DNA of 64,000 nucleotides, from contig JACTAT010000060.1 of the NCBI GenBank assembly GCA_014526335.1, positions 1,098,319 through 1,162,318 of the forward strand, written 5' to 3'. Position 1 is the stretch's first letter. Every line of letters starts with the position of its first letter. Under the pieces are notes generated by a model. That model made no database searches, was not told where the DNA came from, and saw only the letters and a program-made list of their open reading frames with translations. The stretch is from Chrysaora quinquecirrha (taxonomy: Eukaryota > Cnidaria > Scyphozoa > Semaeostomeae > Pelagiidae). The position numbers were made by a program, and so were the translations under genes. Below, one piece after another: positions 34,301-42,600 of the stretch.

Positions 34301-34884
34301 AAAATTTTATAATTTTTCTCAATGGCCTATATGAACTATCCTGGGGTGAAGCATCTAAGGTTAGCTTTCAATGTTGGACCACGATTGCAGAAGACTGGCG
34401 TGGATAGCTTCTTGCTCGACCCCCTGGAAAAAGCCATCTCAAATTGTTTCTCAATGGCCTGTATGAACTATCCTGGGGTGAAGCATCTAAGCTTAGATTT
34501 CCACGTTGGACCACATTTGTTGAAGACTAGCGTGAATAATTACTTGCTCGACCCCCTGGAAATACATAATTATGTTTCTCAATGGCCTTTATGAACTATC
34601 CTGGGGTGAAGCATCTAAGCTTTGATTTCTACGAATCTGTAGTAGACTGGAGTGAATAGTTTCTCGCTCAACCCCCTGGCAATGCATCACCTCGTATTGC
34701 TTCTTAATGGCCTGTATGAAGTATCCAGGGGTTCAGCAATTCATTTCTGCATTGTTTTATCTTTTAGACTGATGATGGCAAGTCATTTGAAGTGATCTGC
34801 CGCTTTGATACTGATCTAGAGTTGCTCTATTTCCGACATGGTGGAATCCTCAACTACATGATACGAAAGATCCTCTCAACATGA
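15674..34884 (+). CDS. ACO1: Cytosolic aconitase / iron regulatory protein 1-type (21 exons)
   Basis: Exons: 15674-15692, 16940-17032, 17737-17905, 18527-18664, 19532-19601, 20249-20311, 21903-22023, 23708-23846, 24770-24941, 25650-25750, 26012-26219, 26987-27191, 27986-28070, 29256-29412, 30337-30401, 30802-30966, 31561-31703, 31896-32043, 32474-32596, 33278-33463, 34768-34884 (TGA). All junctions agree in phase, giving 895 residues once a single missing base in exon 8 is allowed for; animal IRP1 is about 889. The enzyme interconverts citrate and isocitrate through a [4Fe-4S] cluster in the cytosol; in many animals the cluster-free form binds iron-responsive elements in mRNAs. Seen: [31 protein letters not shown] (Cys ~442), [12 protein letters not shown] (Cys ~508 and ~511), [45 protein letters not shown] and [12 protein letters not shown]. 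All cluster ligands and active-site arginines and serine are kept. IRP1 versus mitochondrial aconitase is decided by sequence and by the lack of a targeting peptide (start MDSDRSGHPF). RNA binding cannot be judged from sequence alone. Confidence 0.96.
16152..16536. mobile_element. MITE family C, 385 bp
   Basis: Ends TACACTTTTTTTTAATAAGC and, inverted, GCTTATTAAAAAAAAGTGCA. The interior carries CAGCCCTCAAAGTTGCTT twice. A close copy of similar length lies at 42898-43285, 27 kb away in another gene; shortened copies lie at 18233-18464 and 27536-27605. Noncoding; first intron of the aconitase gene. Confidence 0.85.
17107..17582. mobile_element. Long fold-back element (family D), ~475 bp palindrome
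   Basis: The left half starts GGGTATACTTAGAAGCTTTT, runs through AGTATAAATGTCAAAAGGTG and ATTTATACCCAGATGCAG, and ends at AACTGAAGAGTC. The right half is its inverted copy with mismatches, ending AAAAAAGCTTTTAAGTATGCC. Nearly the whole element is stem. Related shorter copies: 33605-33790 and 52738-52948. Intron 17033-17736 of the aconitase gene. Confidence 0.85.
18233..18464. mobile_element. MITE family C, shortened copy
   Basis: Left end TTTTTTTTAATAAGCAAGTG and right end AAGTTGCTTATTAAAAAAAG then TGTA. The interior differs from the 16152 copy (GAACTTGTTGGGGGTGCCAG). It lies 60 bases before aconitase exon 4. Confidence 0.65.
18715..19440. repeat. (AACT)n tetranucleotide block
   Basis: About 720 bases of drifting AACT repeats with recurring longer words such as AACTAGCCAACAAACT. 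Same strand orientation as 28-612. It fills most of aconitase intron 18665-19531, upstream of the 70-nt exon 5. Confidence 0.95.
19800..20225. repeat. (AACT)n tetranucleotide block
   Basis: Same repeat as 18715-19440 and in the same orientation, in the next aconitase intron (19602-20248). Exon 5 is thus flanked on both sides by direct, not inverted, copies. Confidence 0.95.
20312..21240. other. Aconitase intron, first part, no recognised element
   Basis: Start of the 1.6-kb intron between exon 20249-20311 and exon 21903-22023. Open frames at 20481-20780 and 20812-21108 have no recognisable protein features and no flanking splice logic. Nothing further is supported. Confidence 0.55.
21241..21575. 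mobile_element. PIF/Harbinger-like MITE, 335 bp, TTA target duplication
   Basis: Starts GGCCCAGTTAATGCGTCAGA and ends TTTGACGCATGAACTAGGCC, which are inverted relatives. TTA duplicates lie at 21238-21240 and 21576-21578. No coding content. The terminal GGCC(T/C)AGTT word is shared with the element at 7818-8102, suggesting one superfamily. Confidence 0.85.
21648..21790. mobile_element. Small MITE (family E), ~140 bp
   Basis: TAGACTTATTACATGAGTC on the left and GACTCATGTAATAAGTCTAG on the right are inverted copies. The interior has a (GTT)n stretch. A relative with the same ends (TTAGACTTATTACCTTCC, CTCAAGTAATAAGTTTACC) and an (AAC)n stretch is at 50250-50425. Confidence 0.75.
22074..22471. 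mobile_element. MITE family F, copy 1, 398 bp
   Basis: Ends CACGCTTTTTTATAAGGAAC and inverted GGTTCTTTATAAAAAAAGCG TG. Copy 2 at 23161-23561 is about the same length and alignable throughout (ACCTACATGTAGAAGGCC, ACTACTAAAGAGAAAATCA). Both lie in the aconitase intron 22024-23707. Confidence 0.9.
23161..23561. mobile_element. MITE family F, copy 2, 401 bp
   Basis: Same ends as copy 1 and flanked by TA on both sides, which would fit a Tc1/mariner-type derivative. Two copies in one intron 1.1 kb apart in direct orientation. Noncoding; small open frames inside are shadows. Confidence 0.9.
23708..23846 (+). CDS. ACO1: Aconitase exon 8 with a one-base deletion
   Basis: The exon opens in frame ([20 protein letters not shown], then [11 protein letters not shown]) and then should read [16 protein letters not shown]. 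The DNA reads GGA AAA TGC CTC C: the A run at 23796-23799 has four A where five are needed. As written, the frame ends at TGA-free but premature TAA after about 17 wrong residues. The acceptor, donor and next exon fit the repaired phase. Likely a homopolymer error in the assembly; a real null allele is the alternative. Confidence 0.9.
24183..24517. repeat. Direct repeat around a tRNA-like (B-box) segment
   Basis: A ~65-base sequence starting TTTCAAGATGTGTTAG and ending GACTCGCAGACTC occurs at 24183-24249 and 24454-24516 with few differences. Between them lies GTGTTCGAATCCCACACC, which resembles the B-box arm of a tRNA. This may be a SINE with its flanks or a local duplication. Aconitase intron 23847-24769. 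Confidence 0.65.
25080..25560. repeat. Imperfect minisatellite of CTGTAATGGCTTC units
   Basis: Recurring words CACTGTAATGGCTTC, TGTAATGGCTTC and GGCTTCTCTG at irregular 30-45-base spacing across aconitase intron 24942-25649. A related set continues in the next-but-one intron at 26265-26560. Confidence 0.7.
26265..26560. repeat. ~60-bp minisatellite, GCACTGTAGTGGCTTCTT units
   Basis: Four to five units contain TGTGCACTGTAGTGGCTTC followed by TTTTGAGATCTGTCTTTTC. The word family is that of 25080-25560 across two intervening exons, so both introns share a repeat ancestor. Confidence 0.8.
26987..28070 (+). CDS. ACO1: Aconitase exons 12-13, the [4Fe-4S] cluster ligands
   Basis: Exon 26987-27191 encodes [20 protein letters not shown] with cluster ligand Cys ~442, then [17 protein letters not shown]. 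Exon 27986-28070 encodes [20 protein letters not shown] with Cys ~508 and ~511. The three cysteines are the standard ligands (437, 503, 506 in human IRP1). The 3' edge of exon 12 is repeated three times in the following intron. Confidence 0.96.
27172..27490. repeat. Tandem duplication of an exon edge and donor (100-bp unit, 4 copies)
   Basis: The end of aconitase exon 12 (AGTTATTTGGAAAAGCTTGG, from 27172) recurs at 27272, 27371 and 27472, each followed by similar intron sequence with CTTTGACGGG. Only the first copy keeps the GTAAGT donor; the second has GAAAGT, the third AAAAGT and the fourth GTAATT. The last 20 exon bases were therefore copied along with intron. Confidence 0.9.
28084..29200. 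mobile_element. Cluster of family B MITEs
   Basis: At least three overlapping or adjacent copies built from GGCCCTGACCAAACGATCAA-type ends, AACAATGTTTGATCGTTTGG-type inverted ends and interior TTGCTTGACAAGCA words. A TTA precedes the leftmost copy (28081). Individual boundaries are blurred by nesting. It fills aconitase intron 28071-29255; open frames on the minus strand at 28164-29058 are shadows of the repeats. Confidence 0.75.
29646..29792. mobile_element. MITE family G, 147 bp, TA target duplication
   Basis: Starts CAGTTAACCCCCGCATATAA and ends, inverted, TTATATGTGGGGATTTACTG. TA flanks on both sides (29644-29645 and 29793-29794). The size, ends and TA duplication fit a Tc1/mariner-like non-autonomous element. 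Aconitase intron 29413-30336. Confidence 0.85.
31278..31596. repeat. Two decayed upstream copies of aconitase exon 17's start
   Basis: The true exon begins at 31561 (TTTAG then GAGAGAGACTTGCC). At 31398 is TTCAG then GAGAGACTTGCC, followed by CTTCACTGGCATATCTGATG and GCTCTTGAATTTGTG, after which it diverges. A third copy at ~31278 retains only GCCAAAGTGCTCTTGAATTT. Spacing is about 154-165 bases and includes preceding intron. The copy at 31398 has its own acceptor but lacks a base pair of codons and an obvious donor, so it is a pseudo-exon. Confidence 0.85.
31561..34884 (+). CDS. ACO1: Aconitase exons 17-21, swivel (fourth) domain and C-terminus
   Basis: Exons 31561-31703, 31896-32043, 32474-32596, 33278-33463 and 34768-34884. 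Visible: [58 protein letters not shown] with catalytic serine and arginine, [33 protein letters not shown] and [14 protein letters not shown] at the end. This is the swivel domain that closes over the cluster cleft. A possible polyadenylation hexamer AATAAA occurs at 35625, far downstream; the real site is uncertain. Confidence 0.95.
32897..33000. mobile_element. Short palindrome, likely MITE
   Basis: TTGAATTGCTGGACGCCAAA near 32900 and its inverted copy TTTGGCGTCCAGCAATTCAA near 32970 enclose about 45 bases containing GATCTAAAATTCGTC. No target duplication assigned. Aconitase intron 32597-33277. Confidence 0.65.
33605..33790. mobile_element. Fold-back family D, half-length copy
   Basis: Carries CAAAGCCAAAAGGCC, GTAGATAGAAAGAGTTCGTT, CCCGCAAGCTGATTGGCGTT and GTATAAATTCCGCCCTTTT, matching the right half of 17107-17582. 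In the aconitase intron 33464-34767. Confidence 0.7.
34040..34740. repeat. ~130-bp minisatellite, five to six units
   Basis: Units share GAACTATCCTGGGGTGAAGC, ATCTAAGGTTAGATTTC, GTTGGACCACATTTG and GCTCGACCCCCTGGAA. Starts of the first word fall near 34050 (diverged), 34201, 34333, 34465, 34592 and 34717. Last intron of the aconitase gene. Open frames in it reflect the near-multiple-of-three unit. Confidence 0.9.
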
Positions 34885-36642
34885 ATTCCGAAGTATAATT
34901 CATTCTAACAACATAACAAACTAATAATGGATATTATTAAAGGAAAGTATGCTGCTAATATTTATACGATAAAATTGAAAATTGAAATCATGATGGTTTT
35001 AATCAATGCATTGTTTGACACTCCTGATACCCCCCCCCCAAGAATGTTGTTATCCAGATCGTTCGTAGCAAAAGGATCTTTAGCTGCTGCTTGAGTTTTA
35101 CGTGCGCAGAGAACACACGGAGTCAGACGACATTTGAGAGACGATTCTCTATGATGTCTGATCAACTGACTTTACGTTGACTTCATACTGACTTCGTACT
35201 GACTTCGTTGTGTACTGACTACTTATTTACAGAGTTTCTAAGTTATAGTATTTACAAGTCACATGATCAATTATACATGCAACTATGTTCTAGCAGAAAG
35301 TTCTAGTTATTATGACGTGCAAGTACTTACGTAAATAGATAGAAGGCATAGAAGGATCATAACTTGCAAGAAGACATACGTTGCATTTACATGAAGTAGC
35401 TGTTCCTACTACAATGTAATAGGGATCGATGTTGCACTTCTGTGTTCTGTATCATGCTTCAGACTGACTAAAGAATTTACTTACAACTTAATACACATCA
35501 CTAACGGAAATAATTACAGAGAGAACAAAAGAACGAAAGAAAAAGAGAAAGTTCATACATTACAGTTAACACTAGAGTTATAATTAAGCATGCTGTCCTG
35601 CTACAAGGTTATTGAAATCAATTCAATAAACGATCCAAACTTAGGCAATGATCCTTCAAAAACTATTTTGAATCGATTGGCTGTTATTTTCCTGCTTTGT
35701 TTGATTTTTCCTGTACTGATCTCCTTTCAGGTGCGGTCATGATCTCCTTAGCTCCAGGCAAGAGCTAAAGTAGGTGCAATTATATTTGGTGACAAAGCAA
35801 GTTCCTCCCCTCTGTCAGCTTCCTTTTTTGATTGTTCCTCAAAATACAATACATAAGTTTCTTGATTCGGATGTTATTTTCGCTCCTGATCTCCTTTTAG
35901 GTTCGAACATGATCTCCTTAGCTCCAGGCAAGAGCTAAAATAGGTGCAATTACATTTGGCGACAAAGCAAGTGCGTCGCCTCTGCCAGCTCCCTGTTTTG
36001 ATTGTTCTTGAAGTTTCTTGATTTGGATGTTATTTTAGGCTCGCTCTTGATCTCCGTCCAGGTTCGCTCATTTTACATATAGTGTAAGGTTTAAAATAGC
36101 GATAAATTATCGGAAATCTATTTCTTTTCAAAAGTTACAGTAGTTTTTATGGCTGCATTTTCTTCACAAGTTTCTAATGCTGATCTTCTTTTACAGTAAG
36201 TGCGGTCATTGATCTCCTTCTACGTTCACTTAAAACTGAAGATCTAGAAAAGTGCTGCACACAATTAAGGGAAAAGATAGTAGATTTCTGATAGTAGAAA
36301 AGCCTCGATTCTTCTTCAAAACCAAGTATGAGTTTTCCATTTAAATCTCATTTCAGTGTGGGTCATGATCTCCTTCTACGTTCGCTCAAACATGAAATCT
36401 AGAGAAAAGCTAGTATCATAACTTGCAGATAAAATAATGCTTTGCCGTTGTTAGTTTCTTTGCTTGAATTGCCTTCAAAACTTGATCCAAAGTTGTAGCT
36501 TTTTTAAAGATTTCCCGCCAAATTGCTGACGATCTCCGTCTACGTTCGCTCAAAGGCCGTTTCTTCTCGTGCAAAACACCTGTTTAAGTTTGTTACCCTG
36601 TGGATGCGATCCAACTCAATTACAGATCATTCTAAAAACAAA
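34885..36642. other. Intergenic region between aconitase and thioredoxin-like genes
   Basis: The first 700 bases are AT-rich with no gene (short repeats of TGACTTCGTACTGACTTCGT near 35170-35215). From 35690 on it holds the diverged inverted array described separately. The promoter of the thioredoxin-like gene must lie in or next to that array. Confidence 0.6.
35690..36560. repeat. Diverged, inverted relative of the ~165-bp array
   Basis: CTGATCTCCTTTCAGGTGCG then GTCATGATCTCCTTAGCTCC at 35716, and TCCTTTTAGGTTCGAACATG at 35890, with GCAAGAGCTAAA and TTTGG(T/C)GACAAAGCAAG shared. Further copies carry TTGATCTCCGTCCAGGTTCG (36045), TGATCTCCTTCTACGTTC (36208 and 36367) and GATCTCCGTCTACGTTCGCT (36531). 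These are reverse complements of the array motif at 3230-5900. The last copy ends within about 95 bases of the next gene's ATG. Confidence 0.8.
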
Positions 36643-39600
36643 ATGGCGATTCGATTTGCAGTCATTTTGTTCTTTTTGGCTTATTGTTGCGAAATCGTCA
36701 GCTCAGATGACGAGAACAAGGTGATCGTATTAGATGATGATAATTTTGAACATCTAACGCAAGCATCAACGGGAGCCACGACTGGGGATTGGCTCGTGCT
36801 TTTGTAAGTATGCCCATTTTTTATCGCCAGTCTTGCTTACTTATCTGTCGGCCTAGCCTGATTTCAAGCCTCCTGTCCTGGCCACCCGGCTTAGGGAGCT
36901 TAGCTGACTGGAGAGCTTGGCCTAGAGAGCTTAGCTTGCACAGTTTAAGAAGAAGGAGGCCAGACTCTACCTAATAAGATTCCTCCTTTGTTTTTCACTT
37001 CATTTTCATGAAAATGAAACGAAACCAACATTATGTGGGGTAACGCCTGCCCTACTGAGGCTGGCAAATGAGCACAATTCTCCATCCTATCCATCCCCAG
37101 CCCACCCTAAATAGACCAGCACCTTCAACAAGATTGCCAATGCTCCCAAATTTGATGTGTGATTTGGCTAAAACAACAGCAAAAAGTACCCCTGTGTTTG
37201 GAAAGTAATAGCTTTTGTGCTCACAAAATCCAGCCTGCCCAGACCCCTGTTTGCATAGTATGGCAGTTTTCAATGACATCTCGGATTTGCTATAGCCCAT
37301 TTCTATTGTTCTATTGTTAGACTATTGTTCTATTGAAACCTTGGCATGCAAACATTTTTCATTCTTTATTCAAAGTTAGTTACATTAATAGCTTTAAGCT
37401 AAATAGGCAAAGGTAAATGTGAAATGGTGTTTTAGTGCCAGTCGCTAGGATCTCAGTATTATGTTAACTAATTGAGACCTCAACCACTGCTGTCAGGGGC
37501 GCAAATCGAAAAAATTATCGGGGGGGTGTCATGAAGTGGGACCGAAGGGTATTGGTCTTTGTGTGCCGAAAAGCGCACCCACCTAGGGGGGTTCGGGGGC
37601 ATGCTCCCCCGGAAAATTTTGAAAAATTGGGTTGCTAGAATCGCTCTGGTGACCATTTCAGGACTCTTTAATGTAATTTTTGCAGCCCAGCTGTTGAAGA
37701 AAATCTAAGAAACAACAAGTTTTGTCAAAATTTATGTCGATGTTGTCGCCTGGCGCCCGGAATTGTCCAGAAAAATAAAAAATAAGGCCAGAAATGGCTG
37801 ACACAACTTGTCTTTGTTGTACAGCTAGCCATCTCCTGACTAACGGCAGTATTGACTACCAATACATTGTACTGTCATGAAGGGATTGGGTTGCAATTGG
37901 CCGAAAGTTGTCCCGCCTAGCTGCTCTGGCCCTATTGTTTGTTAATTTGTTCTTTCAAGGAAACATCATCACTATTTCCTGCTATGCAAAACAGCGTGGT
38001 GAATTAAGTTCAATGTTCAATGATCTGCATGAGAGCAATTTTTTACCGATTTTTCTTTGGGTTTCGGGTACAACTCTGTTTATTACTATTGAAAATGGAA
38101 ATAATTTAGTTCAGAGCCGGATCGGGACCGACTTTATCACTATAAAGTAGCTACTGGGACCGGTTGGAAATATTATTGGGGGGGTGTCACACCCCCCACA
38201 CCCCCCCTCATTTGCGCCCCTGACTGCTGTGACGCTACTGTGGCTGGGCTGGAACCCTGACCGCACTAAGCTTCTGACACCACGAGTCAGCTGGATAACA
38301 CCCCGATGCCACAGCACCTTCAATCACCAAAAAAACAATAAACCGGATTACTTTAAGATTGTTGCTGCTTCATTTGCATTACGTTTTTTTATTGGCATCA
38401 CTTCTGGCACAATTGGTTGAAAATGAATCTTTTTGCTCCCAACAGTACAAAGGAAGATGACTGTAAACCTTGCAAGGAATCAAAAATAGTTTTTGAAAAG
38501 CTCAATAAGAGGTATGTAGTCCTGAAATATTTTTTTCACAGTGCAATGATAAGACACTAAGGTTAATGATAGTAAGGCTTTGTTATGTAAATTTGGTGAT
38601 TTGCCAGGGTGGAATCCATGTAACCTAACCTACGCCCAAGAAATCCAGCATGGAGTCTTTCAGAAAAACAATAGCAAGCATTACTATTTTTCTAATAGAA
38701 CAATGGATCTATTGGGGATCTATTGTTTTCTTTTGACATGAGAGCAGTTCTCCAGCATCAAGATTGCATGGATACCACCTCTGGGCCTATGGCTACTGTT
38801 GGCCTCCATCTTAGGTTAAGCATTGCAATGCATTTGTCCACTTAGTGTAATAAACTAGGACTTTCCAAAGTTGTCCTTTTTAAAATGAAAGAGACAACTT
38901 GTCCCAAACAGCTCCTAATCAGTTATTCCTAAGACTTGTTAGCCTTGCTTTGCCATAAGGTTTGTAATAGGAACCAACCCCAAGATATAAAAAAAAGCAG
39001 TATCTTGTCTACTATTGGTCAAAATTTTGATCAAGGGTGCTGTCTGCCAGACTGAAAACCATCTGCCCCCTACAACCATCTGCCCATCTGAAAACCATCT
39101 GAAAAACATCTGCCCAGTACAAGTCCTCTCTTTCATTTTATATAAGGTGACTTGGGGAAGTCAATAAACTTAGCATTGGAAAAACTTAGTTACTTATGCC
39201 TTAGTTGAAGCAAGGGCAGAAGCTGGGACAAATCACTTTGTATTGTATATTATATATGGTGGGCATAGCACAAGTACATAGCACTATAGCACATAGCACT
39301 ACCATATAGCATATGATGTTATAATACAAGCAGGAAACTACTGTGACTTGCTATTGCCTGTGGGGCAGGTAACAAGGACCAATGCAGCTGTGTGCTGTGC
39401 CAAAAACACTTACAACATAAGCTAATAATATCTTTTTACCTTAAATTGCTACCCATGAAACCTCCGAATGATATAGAATTCTTACACCAGAATACTTTGG
39501 TCCGAAACAGCCATCCTTGCCAGTTTGGTTTCAGTTATCGGTTTCAGAGCAATCCAGTTTCAGATCCCACCTATTAGCAGGTCGTGTTAACACCATTCTA

Positions 39601-42600
39601 ATGCTGGACCTGATAGCAGATGAAGCATATTGAAGTTCATAATCAAGGCATATTAGTAATGGTGAAATTGCGCTTTCTCTTAGCATACCCAGGTCAACAT
39701 GAAGACCAAGAAAAACCCTGGATTGATCTGCATTAACACATCTTTTTTTTGGAGCTGATATGTTCAAATGGCAGTAAATTTTAGGGATTCTCATTTTTGA
39801 TCAATCCAGTTTCCATTATGAAATCAGGGTCTTAAAGAAGTTTACAAAACTCTCTGCCTGTTGGGGTTTCAAACCTCCTTGTAACCTATGCTTAAGCTGA
39901 GGAGGAAGTAGAATTGTAAAGTGCCTAAGAATATTGAATTATCTTTAGGGCGTTATATACAATAACCTTTACCGCTTATCTTTATCATTATCCGTTTTTA
40001 GACTGAGTAGAAGAATGAATGTTGCCGTTATCAACCCTTCAAAGAATAAAGGTAAGATAAAACGATCTGTAAGTACTTTTTTAAGCCAAGGAGCATTACT
40101 GTTACAAGTATGGCAGGCGTTTAAGCACAAGGTAACAACGTTACAACAGTAACAAAAGAATAAGAACCAGTAACAAAGCGAACACAAAAGCAAGCATGGA
40201 TTAACAGATGTGTGGAATTTCATGTCAAATGGATAAGTTTAGAAAATGCCCTAATTTTAGGACCTATTTCCAAATGTGTGTTTCAAATATAGAGCTACAG
40301 ATCTCACCCTGTCTGGCTCTTCCATGAGTATTATTTCCTCAAATTTTAAAATACTTATCGTTATTAGAAGTTATGATTTTTAACATACCTGGGGTTAAAA
40401 ATTTTTCTCTTACACTCTTTTTTTTATAAGAACAATTTTATAAGAACACAAGCGTGTATTTTGCCCAGATTTTAAGAACAAAATAAGAACAAGTTGAGGC
40501 TTGGCCTTTTCATAAGCCCTGAGAATATCAGCTAAATATGAAAGTACAACAGTCAGACAACGTAAAGTAAAAAGCAAGCAAACAATGAAATGGACAAGCA
40601 TGCTCCATTTTTACAAAACCCTATTACCACTAAAGACATGCTTGTACTTCTATGAATGCTTGTACTATTGATTTTGCAAGGGTTGAAAGTTTAAGATTTT
40701 ATAAGGGCTTAGATTGTAATATGCTGTATATACCATCTAAAGATCCATGTATTCTAATGTACCTTTTTTGTCTTAGGGTTACTGCGACGGTTTGGGATAA
40801 AGAATTTACCAGTCGTATATCTGTAAGTATTTTTTTTAGACAGTTCTTTTTTGATTTTTGAAGACAAGCAAAATGTCTTTAAATGTCCCGTTAATGTCTG
40901 CAATTTAAAGCAGAAACTTCTGAGACATGCTTATAGCCAGGCTTAAGTTGGCTTAAGACACGACAGATCAGACGTCAGCCATCTGTAACTAGGCTGTTGT
41001 AGCAACAAGACGCCACAAGTGAAGAAGAGGTCGCGAGCAGATAAAGAATCTTGGTACTAGCTATTTTCCCGCGTCTTAATATTCCGCGTGCTGGCGACGA
41101 CGTCATCTGGGCTGTTTTCACGTTGTTATGAAAACGTCATAATTTTGCGTTGTTCTGGAAGCTGCAACAGTTACTTCGGCAACTAAACTATTGCAATATT
41201 TTCAATGCTAACAAAATTTCAATCAAAACGCTATAGAACCTTCTTGACAAAGACGGCGTTCTGATAGATAGTCGCGTCCTGTTGCTAAAACAGTCTACTA
41301 ACTTATACCGACATGTTATCATCAACATCATCATCATCACCATGTTATTTATTTCATGCTATGATAGCTAGTGAAACTTAGGCTATGGCCAAACGATCAA
41401 ACATTGTTGGTCCAACATATCAAATTTTCTTTACAACAAATGTTTGACCGTTTGGCCATGTCCAAAAGCATTGCCGTCCAACACTTTGGAACAACGAAGT
41501 CATTGCTAATGCGCAAGCACCAATGCCTTGTTACTAAGAAATGTTGCTAGATGGTGAAATGTTGTAAGTTGCTGCAGTTTGTCAAAATGTTGGAAAGTAA
41601 GAAAGGCGGCTAAACGATCAAACATTGTTTGACAAGCAAAAATAAGCAAAATTTGTGGCGTGATGTTTTTGAAGTTCAACAACATATTTTGCTTTACGCA
41701 CACAAAAGATGTTGGACGAGCAATGTTTTTGGACGTGGCCAAACGGTCAAGCATTTTGCTTGACAAGCAAATTTCAAATGTTGGACCAACAATGTTTGAT
41801 CGTTTGGCAAAGGCGTTAGGCCAGGCTTAGTGGACCTTCGATACGATAGAATTAGCGCCAACTTGTTGTAACTGCCTACTTAATTCGACATGATAATAAT
41901 AAATAATAATAATGACTTTATTTAGGTGTCAGGGTATGTACCATTTCTACTGATTGAGAACACTGTCAGTTATTACCCCAAAAATCTGGGTACTCATTTA
42001 CCGACCTCGGAAGGATGGACAGCTGAGTTGACTGTAGGCTTGTGGAAAATGCTCCTGACGTGTTTCGAACCCACGGCCTTACGATCGCAAGACGAGCGCC
42101 TTGACCACTCGGCCACACCACTACGACATGTCACCAACTAGCCAGAACTGATAGGATACAGTTGACCGTAGTCGCAAGAGCGCTGTTGTCCACTGCGACT
42201 GACTGAAATCAATTGTCAACTAATTCCAGATAGAACATGCCAAACTTTCTAGAACTTTGCCCAAACTAGTTGCCGTAAAAAAGAACGGTTTAAATATGTC
42301 TTGTGTATTTATTAATATTGTTTATATTTCTTTGTTGATATTATTATTGATTCTTTTACTATTATTTATTTTCAGTTTTCGTCATGGCTTCCAGTTTGTT
42401 TACGTTGGTGAACTGAGCGAAAATCAAATAGAAATTTTCGCCCTCAGTAGTTTTAAAGACTCTCCAAGACAACCAGTGAAGGAGCCTATGGGTAGTTTGT
42501 GAGTTTCTGGATTTTTCTTTCATTCAGCATTTTCTTCATGATGGTAGCTATTTCAATTGCTGACTTGCTATTGTGTGTAAAATCAACTGAAAGATCAGAT

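Noticed and set aside
40757..40822. Reading exon 4 of the thioredoxin-like gene as VTATVWDKEFTSRIS
   Set aside because: That frame does not join in phase to its neighbours. The alternative frame gives GLLRRFGIKNLPVVYL, the canonical thioredoxin segment with cis-proline, and is in phase on both sides.
42040..42125. Functional minus-strand tRNA
   Set aside because: Boxes A and B are good, but the anticodon arm pairs weakly, no acceptor stem is found and a SINE body with ATT tail follows.
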